NCBI GenBank assembly: GCA_022414725.1
Contig: CM039462.1
Location: 6,380,021-6,444,020 of the forward strand
Length of the DNA: 64,000 nucleotides
Source of the DNA: Microglena sp. YARC
Lineage: Eukaryota > Chlorophyta > Chlorophyceae > Chlamydomonadales > Chlamydomonadaceae
Direction of reading: 5' to 3'
Part shown: positions 44,913 to 54,920 of the stretch, one piece after another
How the letters are laid out: every line of letters begins with the position of its first letter
Position numbering within the stretch: position 1 is the first letter of the stretch
Program-made: the position numbers and the translations under genes
The notes under the pieces: model-generated
The model's input: the letters and a program-made list of their open reading frames with translations, nothing else
Databases searched by the model: none
What the model was told of the DNA's origin: nothing

Positions 44913-45074
44913 TAATGGGCGTTCCTGCCTCACGGCAGATTTAAATTTGTAATCAGTATTTAGAGCCTCTTGAACGACTCTCTAGCTTGAGACATCAGCA
45001 CCAAGGAATCACAAATAACTCCATATCATGTTTCGCAACCAGTCAAAATCGGCCGGGAGGCAGGAACGCCCATT
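44913..45074. mobile_element. MITE-A copy 2
   Basis: Begins TAATGGGCGTTCCTGCCTC, ends GGGAGGCAGGAACGCCCATT, with the family interior (AGAGCCTCTTGAACGACTC, AGACATCAGCACCAAGGAAT). The left terminus has ACGGCAGATTT in place of CCGGCCGATTT. Confidence 0.9.
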
Positions 45075-45254
45075 TAATCCCGACGTCACCTACCTCTCTG
45101 GCCCCGCAAGCCAAATCTCCTGCCCAAATCTCCTGTCCAAAGCCCCATGCGGAACACCCATGCGGAACACCCCCCCCCCCCCTTCCTTCCCGATATCTAT
45201 ACCTGTCTTCCTCCTATCTCTACAGTCGGCGGAACAGTAAAATGAAACATCAAA

Positions 45255-45470
45255 AAAACGGTATAATGGGGCATGCGGTGTGTGCCATGGGGTTGCATGA
45301 TGCATGGGGCATGCGGTGTGTGCCATGGGGTTGCATGATGCATGGGGCATGCGGTGTGTGCCATGGGGTTACATGGGGCATGCCCGGAGGTTCGGGTCGC
45401 GAGCTACCAGGACATGCGAAACCACACGCTGCCCGGAGGTTCGTGTCGCGAGCTGGCTGACAGCAAACGC
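45255..45470 (+). repeat. Tandem repeat GGGGCATGCGGTGTGTGCCATGG type
   Basis: A ~38-base unit (GGGGCATGCGGTGTGTGCCA plus TGGGGTTGCATGATGCAT) occurs three times at 45268-45375 and again in a shorter form at 50176-50265. Just before it is a MITE-B solo end (45225-45253). At 45380-45450, GCCCGGAGGTTCGNGTCGCG occurs twice. Confidence 0.8.
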
Positions 45471-45526
45471 TCGCATCGGTGAAAGGTGACGTGTCACAGG
45501 ATAGACATGTCAAACGTCGAGAGTTT

Positions 45527-46510
45527 CAGCTGAAACATGATAAGGGTTTGGTAGGGTTTCATATGCTCGGTCCAGAGAAGAAGCACCACATCTTTCGCTG
45601 GTTACCACTCAATTCCTGGAAATTCGGGAAGCCCAAGGTGAGGTGTCTTTGAAATAGCTTCCAGGATTCGCGACGAGTTGCATCGCCTGTTCGCTAATTG
45701 CATTGCCGAATTGCATTGCTCAGGAAGTGGTCGCTCGCTCGCTCAGGAAGTGCTTGCTTGCTCGCTCGCTCAGGAAGTGCTTGCTCGCATTGCTCAGGAA
45801 CTGCTTGCTCGCTCGCTCAATCGTGTTTGTTCAATAAACCAGGTGAAGTTGGTCGGATCTAGCTTACAGGATAGTTGTTAGATGCTGCTGCTGCAATGAT
45901 TGCCTGCACTGTCGCGACTGTTCGATAGCTTATAGGATGCTATATCGTGTTGAGCTGTTCGGATCTAGCTTACAGGATAGGCAAATTCTGCTGCTGCTGC
46001 TGCAATGATTGCCTGCACTGTCGCGACTGTTCGATAGCTTATAGGATGCTATATCGCGTTGAGCTGGTCGGATCTAGCTTACAGGATAGTTGTTAGATGC
46101 TGCTGCTGCTGCAATGCATGACTGCACTGTCGCAATTGTTCGATAACTTACAGGATGCTAGATCGTGTTGAGATGGTCGGACCTAGCTTACAGGATAGTT
46201 GTTAGATGCTGCTTCTGCAATGCCTGCCTGCACTGTCGCAATTGTTCGATAACTTACAGGATGCTAGATCGTGTTGAGATGGTCGGACCTAGCTTACAGG
46301 ATAGTTGTTAGATGCTGCTTCTGCAATGCCTGCCTGCACTGTCGCAACTGTTCGATAACTTACAGGATGCTAGATCGTGTTGAGATGGTCGGACCTAGCT
46401 TACAGGATAGTCAAATGCTGCTGCTGCACTGCCTGCCTGACTGATTTTATGCTCCAATTTTTCTTAACACAGGAAACATACCCAAGTCATCCTATGTCAG
46501 GCTATATATC
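45527..46510 (+). repeat. Right arm of the large inverted repeat
   Basis: Mirrors 39490-40833 in order: leader (AACATGATAAGGGTTT, TTCGCTGGTTACCACTCAAT), 24-bp CTTGCTCGCTCGCTCAGGAA repeats, a donor-like ACCAG|GTGAAG at about 45838-45845, the ~125-bp array in reverse with GCCTGCACTGTCGCGACTGT, then an acceptor CTTAACACAG at about 46471 followed by GAAACATACCCAAGTCATCC. The exon after it differs: MSGYISSSSEDK-like codons and a GTACAT donor-like site near 46533, leading into the 77-bp array. Confidence 0.8.
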
Positions 46511-46559
46511 GTCGTCGTCAGAGGACAAAGGTACATGCACTTGTTTGCTTTCAATATTT

Positions 46560-48905
46560 TGATTGTGCAGACACCTATTTTTCAGTTTGTTTGTTTGTGA
46601 AAGATTCTCTACATTTTGACAGTTATTTTGAGTGTCCTCATGTGCAGACACCTATTTTTCAGTGTGTTTGTTTGTGAAAGATTCTCTACATTTTGACAGT
46701 TATTTTGAGTGTCCTCATGTGCATACACCTATTTTTCAGTGTGTTTGTTTGTGAAAGATTCTCTACATTTTGACAGTTATTTTGAGTGTCCTCAAGTGCA
46801 TACACCTATTTTTCAGTGTGTTTGTTTGTGAAAGATTCTCTACATTTTGACAGTTATTTTGAGTGTCCTCAAGTGCATACACCTATTTTTCAGTGTGTTT
46901 GTTTGTGAAAGATTATCTACATTTTGACAGTTATTTTGAGTGTCCTCATGTGCAGACACCTATTTTTCAGTGTGTTTGTTTGTGAAAGATTCTCTACATT
47001 TTGACAGTTATTTTGAGTGTCCTCAAGTGCATACACCTATTTTTCAGTGTGTTTGTTTGTGAAAGATTCTCTACATTTTGACAGTTATTTTGAGTGTCCT
47101 CAAGTGCATACACCTATTTTTCAGTGTGTTTGTTTGTGAAAGATTATCTACATTTTGACAGTTATTTTGAGTGTCCTCATGTGCAGACACCTATTTTTCA
47201 GTGTGTTTGTTTGTGAAAGATTCTCTACATTTTGACAGTTATTTTGAGTGTCCTCATGTGCAGACACCTATTTTTCAGTGTGTTTGTTTGTGAAAGATTC
47301 TCTACATTTTGAAAGTTATTTTGAGTGTCCTCATGTGACACCTATTTTTCAGTATGTTTGTTTGTAAAAGATTCTCTACATTTTGACAGTTATTTTGAGT
47401 GTCCTCATGTGCAGACACCTATTTCTCAGTATGTTTGTTTGTAAAAGATTCTCTACATTTTGAAAGTTATTTTAAGTGTCCTCATGTGCAGACACCTATT
47501 TCTCAGTATGTTTGTTTGTAAAAGATTCTCTACATTTTGACAGTTATTTTGAGTGTCCTCATGTGCAGACACCTATTTCTCAGTATGTTTGTTTGTGAAA
47601 GATTCTCTACATTTTGACAGTTATTTTAACTGTCCTCATGTGCAGACACCTATTTTTCAGTATGTTTGTTTGTGAAAGATTCTCTACATTTTGACAGTTA
47701 TTTTAAGTGTCCTCATGTGCAGACACCTATTTTTCAGTGTGTTTCTTTGTAAAAGATTCTCTACATTTTGAAAGTTATATTAAGTGTCCTCATGTGCAGA
47801 CACCTATTTCTCAGTATGTTTGTTTGTGAAAGATTCTCTACATTTTGACAGTTATTTTAACTGTCCTCATGTGCAGACACCTATTTTTCAGTATGTTTGT
47901 TTGTGAAAGATTCTCTACATTTTGACAGTTATTTTAAGTGTCCTCATGTGCAGATACCTATTTTTCAGTATGTTTGTTTGTGAAAGATTCTCTACATTTT
48001 GACAGTTATTTTAAGTGTCCTCATGTGCAGACACCTATTTCTCAGTATGTTTGTTTGTGAAAGATTCTCTACATTTTGACAGTTATTTTAAGTGTCCTCA
48101 TGTGCAGACACCTATTTCTCAGTATGTTTGTTTGTGAAAGATTCTCTACATTTTGACAGTTATTTTAAGTGTCCTCATGTGCAGATACCTATTTTTCAGT
48201 ATGTTTGTTTGTGAAAGATTCTCTCCATTTTGACAGTTATTTTAAGTGTCCTCATGTGCAGACACCTATTTTTCAGTATGTTTGTTTGTGAAAGATTCTC
48301 TACATTTTGACAGTTATTTTAAGTGTCCTCTTGTGCAGACACCTATTTTTCAGTATGTTTGTTTGTAAAATATTCTCTACATTTTGAAAGTTATTTTAAG
48401 TGTCCTCATGTGCAGACACCTATTTCTCAGTATGTTTGTTTGTGAAAGATTCTCTACATTTTGACAGTTATTTTAAGTGTCCTCATGTGCAGATACCTAT
48501 TTTTCAGTATGTTTGTTTGTGAAAGATTCTCTACATTTTGACAGTTATTTTAAGTGTCCTCATGTGCAGACACCTATTTTTCAGTATGTTTGTTTGTGAA
48601 AGATTCTCTACATTTTGACAGTTATTTTAAGTGTCCTCATGTGCAGACACCTATTTTTCAGTATGTTTGTTTGTAAAATATTCTCTACATTTTGAAAGTT
48701 ATTTTAAGTGTCCTCATGTGCAGACACCTATTTCTCAGTATGTTTGTTTGTGAAAGATTCTCTACATTTTGACAGTTATTTTGAGTGTCCTCAAGTGCAG
48801 ACACCTATTTTTCAGTGTGTTTGTTTGTGAAAGATTCTCTACATTTTGACAGTTATTTTAAGTGTCCTCATGTGCAGACACCTATTTTTCAGTGTGTTTG
48901 TGAAA
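46560..48905 (+). repeat. 77-78 bp tandem repeat, about 30 copies
   Basis: Unit TGTGCAGACACCTATTTTTC AGTGTGTTTGTTTGTGAAAG ATTCTCTACATTTTGACAGT TATTTTGAGTGTCCTCA, varying at a few positions (GAGTG or AAGTG, TTTTTC or TTTCTC, GTGTG or GTATG). Subvariants alternate in blocks, indicating higher-order duplication. Each unit carries two acceptor-like strings (CTATTTTTCAG, CATGTGCAG). The array ends 40 bases before the ATG of the gene at 48947, with GTATGCAG at 48911-48918. Confidence 0.95.
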
Positions 48906-48946
48906 TGTGTGTATGCAGATGAGTGATTACAAGACCTGCATGCAAC

Positions 48947-49621
48947 ATGTCAGAACAACCGTGCATCATCGACCTATCAATGGACGACGAAGACATTGTT
49001 CGAGACTTCTTGACACGAATCTTAAACCGCATTGTGAACTCACATGAGCCGTGCGTTATGTCCTTGGTCTCGTCTGATGATGAGTCCGACGACGCGACCC
49101 AGCCCGAGCTTATGTCAGAGTCTGACTACGAGCCCGAGCCCGAGCCAGAGCTTGAGCCCTTGTCCGAAGACGACGAGCCCGAGCCTGAGCCTATGTCAGA
49201 GTCTGACTACGAGCCCGAGCCTGAGCCCGAGCCTGAGCCCGAGCCTGCCTATCAGCCGGACCACACGTTTGAAGACGTAGCCGGGCTACTGGAGAGGACC
49301 GGGATATTGGAAACGTTCCTCGCAGGCGGGCCTGCCCTGGCGACCATGTCCACCAGCTGGTGGACGTACTGGTTGTCAAACAAAGCCCTTGACACCTGGT
49401 TCACAGGCGTTTGGACGAGGCATGAACAGAAGATGATGATCTTGAGTCTGCATCCCGACAAGGCCAACTCCTTGCGCGATGCGCGCATGACCGAGGAAGA
49501 TCACAGGTGGATGGATAAACTGTCCCAAAACCTGAATGGAGCCCTCAACGAGGTGCACCACGTGATTCCATGCGAGATGTATGAAATCCTATACTTGCTA
49601 TATAATACTGAGTTGGCTTAA
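48947..49621 (+). CDS. SIM-bearing, acidic, J-domain-like protein (paralogue 1)
   Basis: 224 residues starting MSEQPCIIDLSMDDEDIV; an in-frame TGA at 48920 and the paralogue at 59244 fix this start. Residues 6-17 (CIIDLSMDDED) and 43-53 (VMSLVSSDDES) look like SUMO-interacting motifs. Residues about 62-108 are an acidic PEPEPE tract. The C-terminal 100 residues contain a Trp-rich segment (STSWWTYWLSN), then KMMILSLHPDKAN and, after an insert, HRWMDKLSQNLNGALNEV: an HPD tripeptide between two helices, as in J-domains that stimulate Hsp70. Whether it is a true J-domain is uncertain. The 77-bp array and a putative 3' splice site lie directly upstream, so the leader may be spliced. Confidence 0.7.
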   Translation: MSEQPCIIDLSMDDEDIVRDFLTRILNRIVNSHEPCVMSLVSSDDESDDATQPELMSESDYEPEPEPELEPLSEDDEPEPEPMSESDYEPEPEPEPEPEPAYQPDHTFEDVAGLLERTGILETFLAGGPALATMSTSWWTYWLSNKALDTWFTGVWTRHEQKMMILSLHPDKANSLRDARMTEEDHRWMDKLSQNLNGALNEVHHVIPCEMYEILYLLYNTELA

Positions 49622-49786
49622 ATTGCTGCTTTTGGTTAGGTTTTCGAGCAGGACACGAGAACCATGATGGCATGCAACTGCATCGTCACCATGATGGCAT
49701 GCAACTGCATCGTCCACACAGATTTCTTGGCTCCGGGTGTCACATGGGAGTTGGCATGGCTTGACGTGTAATAAGGAATTTGCATG

Positions 49787-49954
49787 TAATGGGCGTTCCT
49801 GCCTCCCGGCCGATTTTGACTGGTTGCTAAACATGGTATGGAGCGGATTTGTGATTCCTTGGTGCTGATGTCTCAAGCTAGCGAGTCGTTCAGGAGGCTC
49901 TAAATCCTGATTATAAATTTAAAAAAATCGGCCGGGAGGCAGGAACGCCCATTA
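49787..49954. mobile_element. MITE-A copy 3
   Basis: Complete element in the opposite orientation of copies 1 and 2: TAATGGGCGTTCCTGCCTCC to AGGCAGGAACGCCCATTA, interior GGAGCGGATTTGTGATTCCT. A 25-base direct repeat (CATGATGGCATGCAACTGCATCGTC) lies just before it at 49662-49711. Confidence 0.9.
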
Positions 49955-50484
49955 TGTACTAAATATCAGAATGCCATGTATGGCAACCAACACTTCTGTA
50001 AAATTCTTCAACCTGCTGCACCTTCTTCAACCTGCTGCACCTTCTTCAACCTCCTCCCTGTCGCCATACTCCTCTGTAGATACCCCCCATCCCTCCTCCC
50101 CAGTCATCGTCGCTTGTTTTCTTGCGTTTTTCTTACCTTGCTGCTACACTACACACAGTTTTTTACTGTGTTTACCATGGGGTTGCATGGGGCATGCGGT
50201 GTGTGCCATGGGGTTGCTGTGTGTGCCATGGGGTTGCATGGGGCATGCGGTGTGTCTGGGGGTTGCGGAGCGGGTTTCGCGATCTATTTATTCTTTCCAT
50301 TCTTTCATTATTTCATTCACAAAACCCATTCACCACATCAATAAATACCTACTTATCCCCATTTGTTTCTTCACGTCCAATGTAAACACGATCAATATCA
50401 TTGACTATATTCATTGGTTCTTCATTTGATGACTACAACATTTAATTCCACGCACTTGTACACTCAGGCACAACAATCAACATC
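49955..50484. other. Intergenic with short repeats
   Basis: CTTCAACCTGCTGCACCTT is repeated three times at 50007-50055, and the GGGGCATGCGGTGTGTGCCATGG repeat recurs at 50176-50265. ORFs here follow the repeats and are not supported. Confidence 0.55.
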
Positions 50485-51333
50485 ATGGGATCCGTCCCAT
50501 ATCATGGGATCCCAACCGAGGTGTGGCTACACATAGCATCATTGACTGTGGACCGTAGCAGATCCTCAACGCCTTTTCCGTGGGCGTTGAGCCGCTCCAT
50601 GCAAAAGGCAGCGTCGGAGACCACTGGGTACATGCGACATCTGTTGGTGAATAGATTCCGCTCCATGCGGAATGCAGTTCGTGCCATGCAATCAATGGGA
50701 AACATGAAGTGCATACTCGCTTTAGTCCAAGATAACTCTGATGTCTCTCCCAAAGTAGCACGCTCTTGCATGCTCAGTGAGACTCGGGCGGCCATACACA
50801 GTGACGGGAGCATTGAAGCTTTGAGATGCATGCAAGAATACTGGAAGGATGTCATCAATGACAATCTTGTCATTGAGTGCATGGGCCTGGCCATCAGACG
50901 CAACCGCCCAGACATCGTGAGGAGTTTCCTCATCACTGGAGGACCCGTGCGTCTCCGTCGGAACCTCTTCGACGACCCATTCATGATTGCCTGCAAGTTT
51001 GGGTACGCTGAGGTCGTGCAGATCCTACTGGACGCTAATGCGATAGACAGAACTGGCTACGCCGACGATCACTATGACAAGGCATTCGCCCACGGGCACA
51101 TTACCATCATGCACATGCTATTCGAGAGAGGCCTCACTTCGTTTGACGCATGTACAATGGCTAACATGGCATTCAGTGTACTTTTTCGTGATAAACCTTA
51201 TGAGATCAGACAGGACGAGGAGGGTATTATGAGAGCCGCAGCACACGTCGTGAGCGTCTGCAACTGCAATGTGTGTATGTCGACCAAAAACTTGCAGTCG
51301 CAGATGCACGCCCTGGCGAGGCACCTGATGTAG
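50485..51333 (+). CDS. F-box/ankyrin-repeat protein, intact
   Basis: 282 residues. The N-terminus (about 9-20, IPTEVWLHIASL) is the typical start of a giant-virus F-box. Ankyrin-type units follow: IEALRCMQEYWK, LAIRRNRPDIVRSFLIT, IACKFGYAEVVQILLDANA, AFAHGHITIMHMLFERG. The C-terminus (MSTKNLQSQMHALARHLM) is helical. Unlike the gene at 22.5-23.9 kb it has no frame break, and its repeats are not near-identical to one another, so it is an older, maintained gene. Probable SCF substrate adaptor by family analogy. Its ATG follows an AT-rich stretch and a CACAACAATCAACATC leader. Confidence 0.75.
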   Translation: MGSVPYHGIPTEVWLHIASLTVDRSRSSTPFPWALSRSMQKAASETTGYMRHLLVNRFRSMRNAVRAMQSMGNMKCILALVQDNSDVSPKVARSCMLSETRAAIHSDGSIEALRCMQEYWKDVINDNLVIECMGLAIRRNRPDIVRSFLITGGPVRLRRNLFDDPFMIACKFGYAEVVQILLDANAIDRTGYADDHYDKAFAHGHITIMHMLFERGLTSFDACTMANMAFSVLFRDKPYEIRQDEEGIMRAAAHVVSVCNCNVCMSTKNLQSQMHALARHLM

Positions 51334-52073
51334 CTAGTGATTGTGGATTATGAGGAGTGTGGCGCGCGATCATGATGAAATTGGAGTACCTATATCCCCA
51401 ATGATTGGGTCTGTATAAAGTTAGACACATTGGTACTGGACTGGACATGAACAATTTTCTTGGAGTGTTATATTTTCGCAAAATTCCACATTGCTCTTGT
51501 AGTTACATTTTTGTCCCACTTTATTTGAGAACAAACTGTTCCTAGTATTTACACATAATGGGCGTTCCTGACTCCCGGCCGATTTTGACAATACAAGCTG
51601 CCAAGAATCAGCCAGAGATTTCGATGTACTGCCCTGGACGCGTCGGAATTTTCCGGTGGTGGGTTCAGAAGTTGCGCTGAAGTAAAGCCACGCAAGCTAG
51701 AGATTACGATGTATTGTGTCTGCTGGTTGATGTTACAATGTGCTGGTTGATGTTCCTCGTTCCTCGCGGACTCCTTTGTGGGGGCTCCTCTTGGGGGAGG
51801 TAAAAGGGGCTCCGCCACTTGTTTAATGTGGTACGGACGACACAGTGTTCCGCCGTTTGCGTGAGGATGCCGGGGATTTGAAGTTTTGTCAACGACTTCA
51901 CCCGCATCCGATACTTTCTCTTTGCATTTTGTTAATTTTCTGCAATTCGATGCGTTCATGCGGAGCGCGCCGGCCCACTCGATCCATTCATCAAGCGTCT
52001 GTTATTTTTTGTCGGAGGCCTCATTATTAATATAAAGCGACTATTTGTGTGTGTGTGTAATACACCTGTTGTC
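51334..52073. other. Intergenic with MITE-C, MITE-A and GC-rich repeat pieces
   Basis: 51508-51540 is a MITE-C end (GTCCCACTTTATTTGAGAAC). 51555-51590 is a solo MITE-A end (AATGGGCGTTCCTGACTCCC). 51757-51825 carries the GC-rich repeat (TTCCTCGCGGACTCC, AAAGGGGCTCCGCCACTTGTT) also at 58910-59000. The minus ORF 51549-51959 runs across these repeats and is not supported. Confidence 0.6.
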
Positions 52074-52430
52074 ATGACTTCTACAGGCATTGTTCCCATG
52101 TCGATAAGCTATATGAATCGCACCGTCCACGTGCTCCGGAGTGACATGGCGCCAGACATAGTCATCAAGCTTCAAAGCCTGTCAAACCACACGGGACGCG
52201 TTTGGACAGAGAATGTAGATGGTATCACAGTGTTCACACCTGAGCTGAGTGTGCATGATACAACAGATGTAACTACCATTAAGGCTGCGCGCGTGGAGAA
52301 CACCTACATCATCGAGATTAATCGGTCATATGTCATCGCTTACTGCGGCATTCAAATTCTAAGGATTTGCAGACAGCAGCAGCAAGCTATGTTTGTGTGC
52401 AACGGTTCCACTATGGATGCTACAACTTGA
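52074..52430 (+). CDS. Hypothetical protein, 118 aa
   Basis: Frame opens at an ATG in MTSTGIVPMSISYMNRTVHV. An upstream in-frame extension to 52047 is possible but is a GTG-rich leader. Predicted mostly beta (VWTENVDGITVFTPEL, YIIEINRSYVIAYCGIQIL). No domain recognised. Composition is unlike the surrounding repeats and the frame is clean, so I take it as a real gene. Confidence 0.5.
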   Translation: MTSTGIVPMSISYMNRTVHVLRSDMAPDIVIKLQSLSNHTGRVWTENVDGITVFTPELSVHDTTDVTTIKAARVENTYIIEINRSYVIAYCGIQILRICRQQQQAMFVCNGSTMDATT

Positions 52431-52442
52431 CATGGAGGATCG

Positions 52443-52542
52443 TACAGTCAACGCTGTGTACGGCACACCTTACGGTGTATCACCTAATGGTGTAGCAACC
52501 CACGGGGCAGTGGAACACCAATACGATTTTGAATCAACAAAT
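52443..52542 (+). mobile_element. MITE-B-derived fragment with hairpins
   Basis: Starts TACAGTCAACG at a TA, as MITE-B does, but lacks the GAATACTAAAATGAAACC part. It then matches the interior of the 44281 element: GTACGGCACACCTTACGGTG, AGCAACCCACGGGGCAGTGG, ACCAATACGATTTTGAATCA. Two small palindromes (ACACCTTACGGTGT, CACCTAATGGTG) lie side by side. Confidence 0.75.
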
Positions 52543-52609
52543 CTCGAGACTGTCATGTTGCTTACATTCGCAAGTATTAGCCACTCTGATCAAACTTTTC
52601 AGCAATGTG
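52543..52609 (-). mobile_element. Solo left end of the Fanzor transposon
   Basis: TCGAGACTGTCATGTTGCTT, then ACATTCGCAAGTATTAGCCA and TTTTCAGCAATGTG match 63781-63845 with few changes and stop at the same base, next to TA at 52610-52611. No transposase or Fanzor body is attached; instead it abuts the MITE-B-derived fragment. Confidence 0.8.
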
Positions 52610-52717
52610 TACAACAATCGACCGTCTTTCCAAGTTGTACATAGAGAATTGTAATTGATTCAATATACTGTAACATTATTGACCGGTTTGAGTGTAACTA
52701 AAAACACATCTTAGCTC

Positions 52718-53008
52718 ATGGGTGCATTGCCACAAGATGTGTTAGACACGATCATCAACATGATTGATACGCAAACAAAGATCTTGCTGTACGACTCAAA
52801 GGTGTTGCATGATATAGTTTCGTTAACAATGTATAAAAATATAGAGGAAGACATTTTTGAGAAATTCAAGGTGCAACACAACAAGCAGCTGCATTCTTGT
52901 CTCAAATGCTTACAATATCATGTGTGGAGTGACGGGACTCCAATGAAGAACAGGTGTAGGCACTTCTATAAAATTGTCAGGGGCCGAACACGTATCCGCG
53001 CTGAATGA
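52718..53008 (+). CDS. Small F-box-like protein
   Basis: 96 residues starting MGALPQDVLDTIINMIDTQT, then ILLYDSKVLHDIVS: the LPxDVLxxI opening and a following helix fit an F-box. The rest has a Cys/His cluster (CLKCLQYHVW, CRHFYK) but no repeat domain. It may be the N-terminal remnant of a longer F-box protein or a stand-alone short form. Confidence 0.5.
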   Translation: MGALPQDVLDTIINMIDTQTKILLYDSKVLHDIVSLTMYKNIEEDIFEKFKVQHNKQLHSCLKCLQYHVWSDGTPMKNRCRHFYKIVRGRTRIRAE

Positions 53009-53172
53009 CAAGTGCATTGCTCACAACTCAGCAAAAACGCACACTCCATCTCGGGAACAACAATTATTTCAACAACAAATAAATACTGAAGAATTCTTCC
53101 GGAGGCTCCTCTGAAAAGATACATTTTCTTTTTTCGACTGCTTAAAATCCTGCTTCGTCGATACAAACAACG

Positions 53173-53415
53173 TTAGAGCTTTCTCTGTACTTTTGAATGT
53201 CCGTAGAGAATTATAATGTATGCACAGGATTCTCTTTGCCCCCCTGGTCTATTTGCGCTAATCAGTTGTTTCAATTCGCTGATTGTGACACTACATGCAT
53301 CGAGAGCATCCTCTATGATGTCGAACCCCTTCTCCTGCGCCCACATCAGTGCTTGACGGCCGCAGAAGAGTCCATTGTCATCTCTGATGGCTGGCAATGA
53401 AGTCACCTGCCACAC
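53173..53415 (-). pseudogene. Ankyrin-like remnant
   Basis: An 80-codon frame with GRQALMWAQEKGFDIIEDAL, similar to the inner helices of an ankyrin repeat and to the terminal parts of F-box/ankyrin proteins. No F-box and no second clear repeat, so it is a fragment if real. Confidence 0.35.
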
Positions 53416-54194
53416 CGAGAGTAGTTCAGTAACGCAATATGTAAGGGGCTCATCAAGTGCTATGATGCGAAACCCATGACCTGTAGTGGATGTAATATAT
53501 GGTTGTATGCTTCAATTGACGGACAAGAGGCAGATACGATGACAAATTTGTGTCCATGTTGGTTGTTATTAATACATAAGCCAATATTTTGCAATCAGTA
53601 CGCGCACCACCTACAGTCGGCGGAACAGTAAAATGAAACATATATCAGATGGAAATAAATGTACGACATCGCCGTTAGAAAATTGTCGTTAAGAATTCTC
53701 GACATACAAGAAAAGCGCAGGAGCGGGTCGGAAGCTGTTACGTTTGTCACAGACCACTTGTAGAGTCCGCCCACAAAGCTTCATTGTATTCATCCAGCTT
53801 GACGTGTGTACGGACGTGGATGACTTGACAGTTCAGGTCGCCTATCACCGACGCTGTCTGCATCTGTATAGATTCATGAATCCCAAGAACACAAAGTGAA
53901 CCCTTATAGCTTGCTTGCAGGTCTCCACCGAGAGAGGGGGGTGGATGCGTGCGAATGAATGCGAATCTGCGCAGCAAATGGAAAGAAAGTCACACCAAAC
54001 AAACTTTGATATCCCCTAACTTTCTTGGCTGGTGTCAGAATTGAACGATTCCAAAAGCGTCTCCCATGCAAACCCACCTATTGAATGCGTTTCCGCGGTC
54101 TCAGAATCGCGAGTGAACTTTGTGAACTAGCAAGCCAAGTATAAGGTGTGTCCCATTTATTTGAGAACATATCGCTCTCTGGCAGATAAACAAT
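53416..54194. other. Intergenic with solo repeat ends
   Basis: 53609-53640 is a MITE-B end (ACAGTCGGCGGAACAGTAAA). 54147-54170 is a MITE-C end (GTCCCATTTATTTGAGAAC). A minus ORF at 53747-53977 (76 codons) has no domain. Confidence 0.5.
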
Positions 54195-54524
54195 ATGTGC
54201 CTCACTCGCTCAAGTTTGCAGACATGGCGTGACACCTATCCTACCAGCCACGCCATTCCAGATGCTGACATGGATGTAGCATTGCAGATGTACTCGAACC
54301 TATGGCCTACTCTTGACCATAGCAGACATTACTGCCTGAACCCTTTGATCTTGGCTGCCGAGCTCCTAGAGCACGCTGGGGTGGGGCTCTACCCCAATGT
54401 TAAACGATTCAAGGGTGAGAAAGGTCGGCGTTACCAGTACACAATAGAGCAAATGATCTTAACAGGAACCACTCATGGCATCGTTTTCAACGGGACAACT
54501 GTCGTAGACCTATATTCTCGTTAG
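54195..54524 (+). CDS. Hypothetical protein, 109 aa
   Basis: Starts MCLTRSSLQTWRDTYPTSHA and ends GIVFNGTTVVDLYSR. It appears compact and mixed alpha/beta (ADMDVALQMYSNLWPTL, LNPLILAAELLEHAG). No family recognised. The preceding MITE-C end lies 25 bases upstream of the ATG and could form part of its promoter. Confidence 0.5.
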   Translation: MCLTRSSLQTWRDTYPTSHAIPDADMDVALQMYSNLWPTLDHSRHYCLNPLILAAELLEHAGVGLYPNVKRFKGEKGRRYQYTIEQMILTGTTHGIVFNGTTVVDLYSR

Positions 54525-54920
54525 AAATTATGCGTTTCTTGTGTACTCAGGTGAATGTAGATAAGGGGGAAATCGTGTGTTTACTGTACTCAGGGTCAAA
54601 ATATTTGACGAAATGAACTTCGAGAACCTCTTCAACCTTCAACTACGTAACTTTTAAGTCAACAGTAGTTGCCTCGTTTGCTTTCCGAAAATAACTAATC
54701 TTCGAAACGCTGTCGATACCAAATGGTGGTCATGACAAGCAGAGCCCCCGTATTCATGGAAAAAATACAGAGAACGGGGTCTAGTTGACGTGGTTTTTAA
54801 GTGGCCACGTCTAGTTGACGTGGTTTCTCACGATGAAAGGCACGAGCACGTGACTGACCATGTGATTCCTTTTCCTCTGGAGGTGTTCGCGGGTATCGCT
54901 CTGCGATCACTCGAACTGCC
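54525..54920. other. Intergenic
   Basis: A 19-base direct repeat (GTCTAGTTGACGTGGTTT) occurs at 54779-54797 and 54809-54827. No gene seen. Confidence 0.45.

Noticed and set aside
46560..48905. CRISPR array
   Set aside because: The 77-bp units are contiguous with no unique spacers and there is no cas gene.
48923..48946. Upstream GTG start extending the J-like protein
   Set aside because: In-frame stop just before it and the paralogue at 59244 begins at MSEQP.
51549..51959. 136-codon minus ORF
   Set aside because: Crosses a MITE-A end and the GC-rich repeat; no domain.
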